Shown piece after piece: positions 24,441 through 37,044 of a stretch of 64,000 nt of DNA. The stretch comes from Amblyornis subalaris. Taxonomy: Eukaryota > Chordata > Aves > Passeriformes > Ptilonorhynchidae. The position numbers were made by a program, and so were the translations under genes. Below the pieces are notes generated by a model. That model had not been told where the DNA came from, ran no database searches, and saw only the letters and a list, made by a program, of their open reading frames with translations. The stretch's first letter is position 1. Every line of letters starts with the position of its first letter. The stretch covers positions 1,543,052-1,607,051 of the forward strand of contig JACAXG010000170.1 of the NCBI GenBank assembly GCA_018881555.1, read 5' to 3'.

Positions 24441-26096
24441 CAAGTCTCGTCCTTCTCTCAGATATTCCTGACATGCTCAATGCCCTCCCTACAACATCCT
24501 GTATAAAACAGCCCTCCACATGATCCTCTTCCATATAAATCATTTCCATATCAAATGATTTAACTGTTTCAGGTGTGTTTCACAGATAAAGCTATCACAG
24601 CAATAAAACAGAGTAGAAAAAGGCTCCCAAAGCCTGGCATAAAATGGGGTTTATTTGCTGTATTCTGCACACATACTGCGCTCCAGGCTACAGAAGCTTC
24701 TGCTTATTCACGAGTACAGAATGCTTATGCAAGAATGCACCAGCACTCCCAGACAAGATGCAAACAGTTTTCCTCAGAAGAGGGGGTTTATGATATGTGG
24801 ATTTTCATGGAAAAGACAAAATGCACAGACTTTCCCTTTGCCAAGGTCTGGTCGATAAGCAATACAATTATTTTTATTTTTAAGCAGATTTTGTTCACCA
24901 GACAAATTAGGCAGGGAGTGGGCTCCTTTAACATATTATTTTCTCTAATAACATATATACATATATATTTTATATACATTAGACATATATTATATGTGTT
25001 TATATATTTAGGTATAGAGTGTGTGCATATATATATATGCAAGATACCTACTTTTTGCTTATGTGCTGAGAGGCTACAGTGTAGTTATTAGTACCTCTTC
25101 AGGGAACAGTATGGCTGAATGTTAGTTCTGAAGGAGAGTATCATTAGAGCTCTTTGAATAATATATCTTTTGATTCAGGTACTGAACCAGGCAATAAAAA
25201 CTAAGAAAAACTATGCAGACCAAATTAAAACTCAAACTTGCCACTTTTTCCTCATCAGTTCTAGAACTTCAGAAGTTTAATTCATTTTGATTTGCAGCCT
25301 CAAATGAGCCATTTTTGTTTCAGGGATCTCCTTGAAAAACAAGGGAAAATAGAGAGGTAAAATTCTTAAATTGTGGGTAGATGAAATACTGGTTGCATTT
25401 TACTGTTGGCTTAAAAGTTATTCTAAGGCAGAGTAAGAAAAAAGTTTGAATCTAAATCGTCATCTTTAGGGAATTGTCAGTCTGGTTGATTTTGTCTCTG
25501 CTGTACCAATTAATGATTTTAAGTCTGGAAGCACTTGTTTCTGAAGCCTGCATGTTGCTGGGACTGACTGAATTCAGAGGAAAAATCCAGCATAAAACTA
25601 CAAAAGGTCTTGTAGGAAAGCTGTAAAGAAGATTTACTCTCACCAGGCAAATGCATGACCATGTAACAGTTACTCACAGCTGAGCTTTGCCATCCAAATA
25701 CGTATAAATGTCAAATAATAAGAGATCTGTCCTGTTTGTGAGCCTCGGTGAGTTAACTTTCCAGAACCCGACTGGCATCAGCTCATAACCTACTGTGAGT
25801 GATGCTGGAACATCACCTTGTAGCACTCCATGACCATCCTTTCCTCAGAAATCTCTCCTAGCAGCTTTTTACTCTTTTAAATCAGAGAAATCAGACATTT
25901 AGGAACTTTGTTAATTCTTCTTCTCTAATTACAGCGTGAGCTAAGTGACATATGGGTGCTTAACACACGAGAGCAGCCCGTGGGCAACGAGCTTGGAACG
26001 GGGTCTTTGAAAAAACAGATTGTCTTGTGGCTGCTTGTGTTAACCAAACCAAGAGCAAGCAAACACACNTCAGAAAATACCTTCACCTCCCACCTT
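24441..26096. other. Unique AT-rich DNA
   Basis: The interval's 172-codon + frame (24573-25091) runs into the TA-rich tract at 24948-25042 and reads as low-complexity isoleucine and tyrosine there. It is not treated as coding. Nothing else was recognised. Confidence 0.5.
24948..25042. repeat. TA/CATA-rich simple repeat
   Basis: Irregular (TA)n and (CATA)n sequence, ending with the nearly self-complementary gcatatatatatatgc at 25026-25041. It may form a cruciform or be replication-unstable. No function is inferred. Confidence 0.85.
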
Positions 26097-26603
26097 CCAC
26101 AGAATCACAGGATGGCTTGGGATGGAAGGGACCTTAAAGCTCATCCAGTGCCACTCCCTGCCATGGGCAGGGACACCTTCCACTAGCCCAGGCTGCTCCA
26201 AGCCCTGTCCAACCTGGCCTTGGATACTTCCAGGGTTCCAGGGGCAGCCACAGCTTCTCTGGGCAACCTGTACCAGGGCCTCCCCACCCTCCCAGGGAAC
26301 AATTGCTTCCCAATATCCATCTAACCCTGCTCTCTGGCAGTGGGAAGCCATTCCCCCTTGTCCTGGCACTCCATCCCTTGCAAAGAGTCTCCATATTTCC
26401 TGTAGCTCCTTCAGGCCCTGCAAGGCCACAATGAGGTCACTCCAAAGCTTCTCCTCTCCAGGCTGANCAATCCCAGCTCTCCCAGCCTTTCCTCCCAGCA
26501 GAGCTGCTCCATCCCTCTGCTCATCCTGGTGCCTCCTCTGGGCTCTCTCCAGCAGCTCCACGTCCTTCCTGTGCCAGGCCCGGGGCTGGGGGCAGCACTT
26601 TGG
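26097..26603 (-). mobile_element. CR1 LINE, 0.5-kb copy, lineage A
   Basis: An antisense CR1 with tail at left (cacagaatcacaggatggct). It then runs through the lineage A 3' segment, cttctctgggcaacctgtac and ccattcccccttgtcctggc, into the ORF2 interior (ccagcagagctgctccatcc). It ends in gtgccaggcccggggctggg near 26600. The complementary strand holds one 163-codon open frame over most of it. That frame crosses from ORF2-derived wording into the 3' region, so it is not intact ORF2. Confidence 0.96.
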
Positions 26604-27180
26604 TCACAAAAACTACCAAATTTAGACAGGGAGGGTCACTTGAGTTGTTCCTAACGTTTGTTGGTTACCTGTTGGTACATGTGAATGTNCCAGCACTTGT
26701 TAGTTCATTTGAACATAGAATAGAAAAATCCCTTTTCCCTTGTTTTTTGTAAATGTTTGATGCAGTATGTCATTTTACACAGTCACAATAAAAAAATGGA
26801 TCAAACACCAAAATAGTTGCTTTGTTTTCCAGTCAGAGAACAATACCAGTTGTCAGCATTTGAATTATTATAGAGTCATTTGACATGTGTACAAAAAAGA
26901 CTGTGCCTTCTTGACTTGCCTTGTATTGCATCAGCAAATAGAATTACTTAATAGGATTATGACTGAGTTATATTGTACATTTCTATTTCAGTTACAGCCT
27001 TTGTACATTGCCTCTCTTTGTACTTTACACATGTAGCTATATTATTAAAAAGAAAAATAAAACACGCGAGTGCAGGCTGGTTCATTAAAAATATTTATAT
27101 GGTATATTTCAAAAATATTTTGAAACTCAACAAATTATAGTAAAACAAAACTCCACATGCTAAAATTTATTTTTAATTAT
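26604..27180 (+). other. AT-rich stretch resembling a 3'UTR end
   Basis: No exon is recognised. The stretch has AATAAA hexamers at 26787-26792 and 27056-27061, two copies of ttgtacatt (26973 and 27001), and a tgtaaat word near 26749. Together these give a 3'UTR-like look on +. Because AT-rich intergenic DNA produces such words by chance, the call is tentative. Confidence 0.25.
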
Positions 27181-27345
27181 TTCNCAGAATCCNAGAATCA
27201 TNGAATGGTTTGGNTTGGGAGGGACCTTAAAGCTCATCTCATTCCACCCCCTGCCATGGGCANGGACACCTTCCACTAGCCCAGGCTGCTCCAAGCCCTA
27301 TCCAACCTGGCCTTGGACACTCCCAAGGATGGGGCATCCACAACT
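27181..27345 (-). mobile_element. CR1 LINE 3' fragment, lineage A, N-rich
   Basis: Antisense CR1 tail and 3' segment: tggaatggtttgg-like start, gagggaccttaaagctcatc, ccactagcccaggctgctcc, then ggatggggcatccacaac where it stops. Five N bases fall in the first 85 bp (27184, 27193, 27202, 27214, 27263), far above the background density. Confidence 0.94.
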
Positions 27346-28643
27346 TATATAAACACTAAATCCAGTTTCTGTTATTTATCTTTTGTAGCTACAAAGGATG
27401 GATCAACAAAATCCACGGGAAAGAACATTATTTCTATTGGTCTGACCCAAAGGCAATCAGAGCAAAAATGTGATGTTGCTCATGGGGAGGAGAGAAAACT
27501 GGAATTGCTCGGCAGTGAACGGGCACAGTGTGGGGCAGGCTCCTCTTAGGATGTCTGATCGTGGTTGTGTTTTAAGCTGATGCACATGAACGCTGGTAAT
27601 AGCTACCATTTGAANTTTTTTGGCAAATAATTTGTTGCAGCTGTAGTTGTTCACATGCACCNTTAACTGCCAGGGCACACTGGAAAAAATTCCTGTCTTT
27701 TGCAGGGTATTTTGTAGCTTTTCTGCTGTAAGACTTACTACCCCAAGGTATGAAAAATTTCCCAATTCCAAAGTATTTCCGACCCTCCAAGAAAACAAAA
27801 GTCCAAACGTACCTATTGGAATTCTTCACAGTGGTTAGAAGCCACCATCACTTCTGTTTACAGTATAGGATTATAAATTATATTGAAATATCATTCAGTT
27901 AGAGTCATTCTCCAACACTGCAAAGAGATGGATGGTCTCCAGGGTAAGGTTGTCATAAAAAGGAAAATCAAACCAGCTGAATAATACAATAAGTCTGTGT
28001 ATCAAGCCAGCTCAACCAAGCAGCGATAAGAACTGTGGCAGGCTTTGAGGAGCTGGCTGACAGATTTCATTTGTCTGAGTTCACATCCTGCCCTAGTGTC
28101 ATATGTCATATCCTCCCACCGTCCCTCTGGTGTTCTACCAGCACCCCTCCAGGTGCTGTCAGGGGATTAGGAGTCTGCCAGTTAAAATGCTTGAATGGAT
28201 AAGTCAAGAGCACGAGTAAAGAGCCCATTTCATTTCTTTTTGTTGTTTTTTTTTTTTTTTTTTTCATATGCCACAGAATTGACACATCTTTTGCATTTGG
28301 CTCTGTGATTAGACATATGTTAAACTTTAGGACACAAATGTGTGGTGCAGTGTTGAAATGGGACATTGGACATAGATATAAACAGTAATGAGAACGGAAA
28401 ATGAGGATGATTAAGTCCTTTGACAATATCAAGAGTTATCTTTAAAGCTGTGGCTACCNATGCAACATCTGGAATATGTAATCAGTTATTATCAGTGTCC
28501 CAACAATTTAAAAACAAAGACCTGCCCACTTGGAATCAAAGCTCACCGAAACAGAAGTTGCCATGTGTTTGCTGCAGTGTTTCCTCTGCGACTTCATTTC
28601 CTCATCAATTTTAATGACCTTTTACATTTCAATCCACTGAGGT
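27346..28643. other. Unique DNA with a poly-T run
   Basis: Contains T19 at 28246-28264. Frames of 113 and 108 codons on - show no known family. Nothing else was recognised. Confidence 0.5.
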
Positions 28644-29146
28644 AACACAGACCCCCAGAATCGCTGAGGTTGGAGAAGCCCTCCCAGCCCATGGAGTCCA
28701 AGCTGTGCCCGATGCCCACCTTGTCCCCAGCCCAGAGCACTGAGTGCCACGGCCAGGCCTTCCTTGGACACCTCCAGGGATGGGCACTCCAACACCTCCC
28801 TGGGCAGCCCCTGCCAAGGCCTGACCACCCTTTCCATGCAGAAATTCCTCCTGATGTCCAACCTGAGCCTCCCCTGGCACAGCCTGAGGCCGTTCCCTCT
28901 CCTCCGGTCCCTGTTCCCTGGGAGCAGAGCCCGAGCCCCCCTGGCTGCCCCCTCCTGTCAGGAGCTGTGCAGAGCCAGAAGGTCCCCCCTGAGCCTCCTT
29001 TTCTCCAGGCTGAGCCCCTTTTCCAGCTCCCTCAGCCNCTCCTGGGGCTCCAGCCCCTTCCCCAGCTCCGTTCCCTTCCCTGGACACGCTCCAGCCCCTC
29101 AATGTCCTTCTTGAAACGAGACACCCAGAACTGGACACAGCACTTG
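28644..29146 (-). mobile_element. CR1 LINE, 0.5-kb copy, lineage B
   Basis: An antisense sister of the copy at 4612. On + the left end is cccccagaatcgctgaggtt. It then reads catggagtccaagctgtgcc, cttgtccccagcccagagca and ccatgcagaaattcctcctg, and ends at acacccagaactggacacag. The complementary strand has an uninterrupted 79-codon frame starting [16 protein letters not shown], the ORF2 C-terminal module. A 178-codon frame overlaps it in another phase, another sign of stop-poor GC-rich sequence. Confidence 0.96.
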
Positions 29147-32100
29147 GTGACTCATAGAGAGTCATATTTTACAGATCTTTCTAATGCACAGTCCTGAGTT
29201 AGTTCTGAGATTTTTCATTCAAAACTCTGAGTTTTGAAAAATAATTCAGATTACTAAAATATGCATCCAGTGCAGGAATACCCAGCGGATGATTCACCCA
29301 CCCTGCATCTGCCGTGGCCGCTCTGGATGCCCTGGTTACCCCTGGTGCTTCCAAAGCAGCAGCAGGTACCTGTGCTCAGGCATCTACACAAACACAGCTC
29401 CAGAGCAGCTGTGCTCAGGTTTGGGCAGCAGCTCTGGAGTGTTAAAGCAACACTTCAAACAGCCCAATTTGTGTAGAACGTTGTACCTGTACTGCATTGT
29501 ATCTGCAGCACCACGAGCAGCNGTTGTCCACACAAGCACACGGACACACTCCCAAAATCCACCACTCACCANTCCATGCCGTTCTGGGGATGAGAACATG
29601 AATAAATCCTCCTCTCAGGATTTTCAGGGCGTCAGGTTTTGAGCTTCATGCTCCAGCAGACACAAACTCTCATCTCGTTTTACACAAANCTCTCCCTCAC
29701 GTGTGCCTGTACAAAAGGTATGTAAAACAATTTTAAAAAAAATTTAAAAAAAGTAATCAAAATAGCACATTTTGTGAGTAAAATTCATCACAACTTAGAT
29801 GTGAAATGCTGTTATAATTTGAAAACCTAATCTAAAGCTTGCAACTGTTTCAGAAAGCATTCTCCATGAACTCTGGATTAGGTATGAGTTTTAATTGAAA
29901 ATTCTTTGCTTACAGGAGAAATCTTTGGACACTATCAACACCCTGAACAGAAATGGGAAGGGATAAAATACACTCTAAAATTCAATGGTATTTTTATTTC
30001 AGATCAAAACTGAAGGTTTTGCATAGCATTTGTGGTTGAGTCCAAGAGGTTTCTAAAATCGAGGGAATAAGATTCAAGCCCAACATCATCCATAAAAAAT
30101 ATTTACATATATATCTCTCAGCACATGTCACTTTATATCTACTGAAATGACAAGAATATTTATTCCCATAGAAATTCTAGGCTTTTTGATCTTACAGAGA
30201 TCTCCTGAAGGAGGTGGACAAAGAACAAATATCCCAAAATTCCCGAGCTGCAAAGTGTACCTGAGCTGTGGATCACAACAGAGGCACAGCAGTCTAACTG
30301 CAGAAGAAAAGATAAATCTAAAATCCGAGTTCACATCTAGTCAAGACANATTTTTATTTCATTTTTCTTAAAGTCTTTACCTTTCTTTCTGTGAGCAAAA
30401 ATAAAAGTGTATGTGAATGAAAACGTCTGGAGGGAAAAAAACCCAGTAACTCAAGCTCCCTCTAATCAGCAGCATTCAGGAATAAAATATCTGCCAAAAA
30501 GCTGTTTCACTGCTCTGGAGTTACCAGTCCAGCCTGATGCCAGAATGCCTCTGGCAATGTTGTTTTGACACACTAGTAATGCCTGCAACTTGTTAGCAAG
30601 GGTTGTATTGAATCATCTTGTCACCAATTCGAGCTTTTATCAAGTTAACTTAAACAAATCCACCGCTTAAAATAGAAAATATATTTTTCTCCATAAAGTA
30701 AGTCTGGATATAACATCTTTGAAATCCCATTCTCTTGTCTATGTATAGCTTCTNTGTGTGTGGAAGACAGAAGAAAGGATAAGCACCATTTTTTTTTAAT
30801 TTAAAAAACCATGAAATGGCAAAATGCAATCCTTTTTCACTCCCAAACTTTAAAAGCACTGCCTTTTAAATAAATGTTGATCTTAGCCAAAATGAGAAAG
30901 AAAAGCAGCTGGTGGGTGGTGCAAGATTTAACATCAAAAAGAAGCTCTCTACGAGAAATAATATTTTTAAAGAGTTTACACTTGGTACTGTCAGTCATGT
31001 TTTGGAATTTGGCACCTTTAGTACTTTAGGGTTGCAAAATCAGATAAAAGAAAACAATTAAGTGTAATAGTGGAGTCAAAGGATGTATATGAAGGATGAC
31101 ACAAACCCCCCANGTGGCAGCAGGAGATGGATTGATGGCATGACACAGCTGTCAGCACGACTCAAACACTGGGAAATCTGGAATTGTCACAGAGGAGGGG
31201 CCCTGACTTCCTCGGAGAGCACAAAGTGCAGCACAGCCTCTTCGACGAACACATATCCACGTGTCCTGAGGTTTGTGAACACTGGGAGAAGAGCAGACCT
31301 CTCAATTCGCTTTGATCTAAGCCCTTATATTACACAGAGGTGCAATAAAAATGCCTACAAGTGTTTCAGCAGCTTCTAATTAAAATATTTGAAAAGTATC
31401 CTGACGTGAGCCTCTGCCTTCACTAAAATAAACATCATTTCAGTAACCATAGTAGATTAAACCCTGTGTCTAAGACATTTTTTCACTCCTAATTCTAAAT
31501 TTAAGGCACTAACAAATAACCTGATAAGAAACCAAAACTGACCACTTCTTTTACAACCATCGTTGACTTTCTTAAACTAAATTAGTCTCTTTTTGTCCAG
31601 TTTGGCAGATTTGGGTTCACCTCTTGGGGATATCAGTCTTTCAGGCAGAACAATCCCAAACTGGGAAGGGGAGAGTGCCACATTTCAGCAAAATTTATGG
31701 ATGGAGAGATCTGCTGTGTCTCCTAGCTCTGAACTCAAGGTATTTGGGTCAAGCACAAGCTTCTGAAACTTTCAGAAAACTGGGAAAGTTAAGGTAAGTC
31801 TCAGAGGAATGGGCCTTCCTGTGTTCTTCTGGGTGGATAAACACTACAATTGTTTTGAGTGAGCTGCTTTGAGTCACTCGAATTAGCACGAGCTCCCAAA
31901 GGAAATTTTCCTGCTCGTGGCAAATTCAGTTGGGATTGTTGTGCAAGCACAGTTTTAGAAGAGAAGATTGTGACTGGAGGATTTAGCCTAAGAATGATTA
32001 ATCCCAGTGTTGGACACCTGTGACTAGGAAGGGAAGCAGCAAATGCTCCTGTAGGGAAATGTTTGGAAAACCCTGCAAAATGCCTCTGCAGTAATCATGT

Positions 32101-32345
32101 TCCCCAGCCATGAAGAGCATTTGCTAAAGCTTCACAATCCAAAACGAGGTTTTCCGCTGTCCTAACTGACCTGCTTTGCCAGCCAGGCCCCTCTAATCCA
32201 AACCTTCCTTCTGACAAAAACTTGCATCCACTGGTCACATGTAAAGACAACCAAACAGCCAAATCAGTTGATATTTGAATTCTTCCTCTTCTCTTTCAAA
32301 AATAAAGAAGTATCTCCATGGATGCACACAAGGACACTGCAAAAC
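29147..32345. other. Unique DNA, no gene supported
   Basis: About 3.2 kb without a recognisable repeat. The longest frame (117 codons, 29289-29642, +) contains ambiguous codons and no known motif. AT-rich sub-stretches lie near 29730-29760. Confidence 0.5.
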
Positions 32346-32533
32346 GCCCAGGTTGCCCAGAGAAGCTGTGCCTGTCCCTGGATCCCTGGAAGTGTCCAAG
32401 GCCAGGTTGGACAGGGCTTGGAGCAACCTGGGCGAGTGGAAGGTGTCCCTGCCCATGGCAGGGGGTGGAATGGGATGAGTTTTAATGTCCCTCCCAACCC
32501 AAAACACTTTCTGATTCTATGATGATTGTATGA
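32346..32533 (+). mobile_element. CR1 LINE 3' fragment, lineage A
   Basis: A sense copy entering at caggttgcccagagaagctg. It continues through tccctggaagtgtccaaggc and gatgagttttaatgtccctc, and ends in a degraded tail, gattctatgatgattgtatga. Confidence 0.95.
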
Positions 32534-34410
32534 AAATACTCTGCCCCCACAACTGAGCTCCATAATTGATTTCCTTTTAAGAGCTGAATAAAATATTATC
32601 ATGGATTTTCTTCTTCAAAATCCATCAGCTACCACAGATGGGCAAACTTTATTCCTCAGCTGGTAACGCTCATGCCAGTTCTGCAAGACTGACTCACAGG
32701 TTATCCTGAGCACTGAAGAGTCAGTCAAGTTCTTCAAGTTTCATATCTCAGTAAAGGTACTAAACCCTTTGGGTTTTTAGCAGATACACAGTCACAGAGT
32801 TTGACCTTCTCTCTCTGTGACTTACAGCAAATGCCCACCCTAAAAACTGCCCTGTTGCAAAGAGAAGCCAAAGCCTGTAGTGTTCATTGGTGTGTGCCCT
32901 CCACATTCCAAACTGACTTTAACAGCATGAGCTGAAAGGTGTTGGTTTAATAAGGAACTTATTGAAGAATTCCACACAAACAATCTAGTCCATGTCTAGC
33001 TTTCCTTCATTTATCTAAACTACCTTTATTTAGGGAGGGAAATGGGATTCTTCAGGATCCTCAGCACTACAAGTCATAAATGTGCTGATTCACAGACATT
33101 ACAAATTTAGCTCCTTACACCTGTATCTATATATAGGAAATTATTTGTATTTACATAATTATAAACATACAAGGAGAGAAACTTGGATTGAAATCAAAAG
33201 AGGTTTTTCACAGGCTAAAGCATTATTATACATTTTTTCGCTATAAATAAAATCAAGCCCTGAATTTGCCCAAACACAATAAAATATTTAATTAAATAGA
33301 TAAAATAGTCTCACAGGAAGCACACACCGTTGGGATACTCTGTGTGCCCCCTTGGACTGTGCAGAAAATCCATATTTTTCCAGTTTTATGAAAGAAATGG
33401 ACATTGCACATGCTATCAACATGCTCTGGGAAAAGGTTTCACAAAAGCTAAGATTAATATATTTGAGACTCTAAAAAGTAACCAATTTGCCCTTGATAAC
33501 AGACCTTTAGAATATGATCTTTCTTCTTTTTAATAAACAAAATCTTTTTCTTCATGGAAGGAGATGAAAAGATGAAATGTTTCATTTGCATTGTGAAATT
33601 TGAAGGAATGACAAGTCTCTTAATACCAGCCTATGAAATATCAGATTGCATCTAGAAAGGTTTAAAGAGTTTATTAATCTACAACAAAGAATGGAGAAAA
33701 ACTCAGAAGCACACAGTATATTCTGGAACAAAAAAAATTAAATACTTATGAAACTATACTCCTCAAAAAAGGAAATGGGATTTTTCCCATGAAAAATTGC
33801 TCCAATTGGCATTGGAGCAGTCCTCAGAATGACCATTCTTTGATCAAAAAAAAGAAAAAGCTGAAGAACATTAAGAGAAGTAATATCATAATATCTTATA
33901 CTAAACTAAACTTTTTTACTTGCTAATCACTATTTATTTTATCTGGCTAATTTTGGGATGTTTGGAACCAGAGATGTCTCTTCTTCTGTCCTTCTCTTTT
34001 CTGCAAATATGGTGAAAGATTTTGAAAACAGTCCAGAAAGTTTTTCATTAACAAAGGGATGTCAAAGCTATGTCAGGAAAATCTCCAAGGAAAGTTTAGT
34101 AAATGTTTCTCCATTTTTAATAATAAATATTGATTATTTAACAGCCAGGCTTCCAGATGCTGAAATGGCAAAAGCACAGTTGGCAGCAAATCAACACAGT
34201 TGGAACTGTCTACTCTGAGTATAAGAAAATAAAGTTAAGTGCAGCAATCTTGGGAATCATTTTACTTCTCTAAGTACAATGCCTCAGCCTACATTATTTT
34301 ACCTTTAATTATTTCACGGTCACCAGATTCATATTGTGCTGATGTCGCGCTTCAGCCAATGATTGTTTCCAAACAAACCTGAAATTAATAAAATAAATAA
34401 ATAAAGAAAT
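32534..34410. other. Unique AT-rich DNA with paired hairpins
   Basis: Two small perfect inverted repeats lie at 33775-33790 and 33798-33819. An (AAAT)-rich patch at 34387-34412 adjoins the next CR1. Frames are short and show no known family. Confidence 0.5.
33775..33819. repeat. Two adjacent short hairpins
   Basis: Stem 1 is atggga/tcccat around TTTT (33775-33790). Stem 2 is a perfect 9-bp tgctccaat/attggagca around TGGC (33798-33819). They are too short for a microRNA precursor, and no terminator role applies in a vertebrate nuclear context. Confidence 0.6.
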
Positions 34411-34419
34411 AAAATCATA

Positions 34420-34737
34420 GAGGTTGGAGCCAGGTGGGGTCTGGGATCTCCCCAGAGAACAAGGGACAGGATAAAAGGAAATGGCCTCAGGCTGTGCCAG
34501 GGGAGGCTCGCGGTGGACATCAGGAGGAATTTCTGCATGGAAAGGGTGGTCAGGCCTTGGCAGGGGCTGCTCAGGGAGGTGTTGGAGTGCCCATCCCTGG
34601 AGGTGTCCAGGGAAGGCCTGGCCATGGCACTCAGTGCTCTGGGCTGGGGACAAGGTGGGCATCAGGCACAGCTTGGACTCCATGGGCTGGGAGGGCTTTT
34701 TCCAACCTAAATGATTCAGGGATTCTATTCTATGATC
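34420..34737 (+). mobile_element. CR1 LINE 3' fragment, lineage B
   Basis: A sense copy from ggagccaggtggggtctggg through gaggaatttctgcatggaaa and gcactcagtgctctgggct to tgattcagggattctattct. It keeps an open 65-codon frame (34513-34710) starting [16 protein letters not shown]. Just before it, aaaatcatagaggttgga (34411-34428) reads like the left end of a minus-strand lineage B copy, so the left boundary may be a junction between two opposed pieces. Confidence 0.94.
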
Positions 34738-37044
34738 TCAATCTTGTTCTTTTTGCCCAAAGGGTGATTGCAAATAAGAGAGCCAGAAAACTCTGCTTGT
34801 CACAACTGTTGGTCCTTTGAGGGGTTTTATCATTTCATTATTTGAGTGGCAGCACTGCTTTTAGCATGCACACCACTCATACCTGTGTTTAGGGCTTTAT
34901 CCAGCAAACTTCACCCTACTGCAAATGGTGGAATAAAACTGCAAAATGAGCCTGAAAAAATTGCATGAGACATAACAAAATGTTATTGAAGTGCTTCTCA
35001 TCAGTATTTGTTTAAAAAGAAAGGGGTAGAAGGAAAAATTGTTACATCGGGCTGGCTCTTGGTTTGTCTTTATCGATTTAAAAATCCATTTAACCTTAAC
35101 TTGTTCAGTGCCTTATTATGCACAAGGAACGTGACCTAACCAGTGCTGAACAACTTCTGAGAAGGAGCCTGATTGATTTCAACCCCCAGCCATTTAACTC
35201 CGAGCCAAAAAGAGCATCGGACTGCAGAGCCATGAACAGGCTTCAGTCACAACTGTTGATACGAATCTGGCCACGTGGGGGAAAGACACCCAAGGGCACA
35301 AGAAGAACAAAGAACAACAAAGTGAACAGAGATGTGAGCAGACAGGAGCTGTTCATTNTGGTCACACAGTGACTGAAACAAAGGATGTTTCGACAAAAGT
35401 CAAAATGTCTTTAAGATAAAACAAGGTGTGGAAAGTGAATTCAAAGATGTGAGGTGCATCTTCACCTGCTCTGCGAATTTTAGAGACTCCACAAAGTGTT
35501 TGCAGTCTGTCCAAAGGCTGAGGCAGTTCTTGAATTTGACATTTTAAAAAGACAAATCTTCTGCAAAACAAGTTTGAACAAAGGTCCACNTAAATAACCA
35601 GAGTACCTTCAAGTGAAAGTCATGCCTGTAATCTCTTTTTCACATTCACAGGGACTACCTGTAACTCTGCAAATAACATTAGCCAATGGTCAGGCAAGAG
35701 GAAGCAGTTATCCTTTCAGTCTCAGGTACAGCACACATCCAGGTATGTTCAGTTTCTGATGAGGTGAGAATGGACTTTNACCTGAAGACAGATCACTGAG
35801 AAAATCCGTAGGCTCAGTTTATTTAATCCTGAAAATATAATAACAATTGGAAGAATAATATAATAACAATGAGAAGCTCAATAATATTCAAAATAATTAC
35901 TGTAATATTCTTTTCCCATAGGTATAGCATAGAGTGGAAGTGGGGAATACTTTAGCATATAAAAACTCTGGGTGTAGCATATCCAAAGAGACAAGAACTG
36001 ATCACTCACAAACAAATGTTCAGTTATTAAGCAAGAGACTGAGGGAGACAAAGACAGGGTGAGGAATCCCTGCAAGCACAGCACGGATCATGGTGACAAT
36101 AGGCTGGGGAAACTTGGAATACACATCTCTGTTTATAATTTACATAAGTATTACACATAATAACGCCAATTAATAGTGCTAACAATAATGCACTCAGCTG
36201 GCAAATAGGAGCTTCCTCTGTGACTTGCAAACCTTACTTCTGAAAGGTCCTGCTAAAGTCCAGCTGAATACTTTCATAAAAAATTTTTCCTAATCTTCTG
36301 TGGTGAGAACCTGTGTCTTACCCAGTGAAACAGATTAAAACAATGTTTTTGGATTTTGAGAAAGACTTTCATTGCATCTGCTTCCTTTTGATCTTTTTTT
36401 AGAGCCTAACACTAATGATGAGAATTCGATTTCGTGTGTTTATAATAAAGCTGGCATTAGCTATATGTTCTTAATTAAAGCTTTAAGATGTATTAGACAA
36501 GGACATGAGCAGATTTAAAAGTACTAAAGTAATCTTTGGAAAAATTTCAGCATTTTGCACTTTGCTTCTTGTGCATGAACACAGAGATTTCACAGACAAT
36601 GGAGCCAGAGCTGAAGACTCCTCAAGTAGGAGCAGCATTCCGAAAGCTTCCAGAGGAACAGGATACATGGATCATTTCTCAATAACTGGGGTGCAGCAGA
36701 GAATGAAGTTCAGTTTCAAAATCTCCTTCTGCAGGAATCTGCTCAACTTCCCCCAGTCTGTGGGATTTCAGCCCTCCATGTGTCCCCTGTGTTCAGCAGC
36801 AGGGCTGAGCACTGCGGTGGTTAGAGCTCCATTTTGCTACTGGACTAAAAGTGCCCTTAATTCACCTTTGCACCTCCAGTCAGCTGATCCATGAGGAGCA
36901 CAGAACCCTCTGCCCTTAGCTGGTACTGGACACTGAAATAATTGTTCGTGTGTCTGTTGTTCCTGACTAAGGCTGTGAAAACTCTGTGTAATCAAGGATT
37001 TAAAATAAGCAGATGGACCTTAATGGCCACCCTTTCACTGGTCT
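34738..37044. other. Unique DNA, no gene supported
   Basis: A 129-codon + frame (36505-36894) has no recognisable domain and no paired exon. No repeat family was seen up to the CR1 body near 37045. Confidence 0.5.

Noticed and set aside
24573..25091. 172-codon + frame
   Set aside because: The C-terminal third is translation of a TA-rich repeat, and the rest has no recognisable family or conserved motif.
26070..26561. 163-codon frame on -
   Set aside because: It follows an antisense CR1 from ORF2-like wording into the non-coding 3' segment, so it is a retrotransposon remnant and not a host gene.
28629..29165. 178-codon - frame and 175-codon + frame
   Set aside because: Opposite-strand open frames over one CR1 copy, and only the 79-codon - frame matches ORF2.
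36505..36894. 129-codon + frame
   Set aside because: No domain, repeat or motif is visible, and frames of this size are expected by chance in 64 kb read in six frames.
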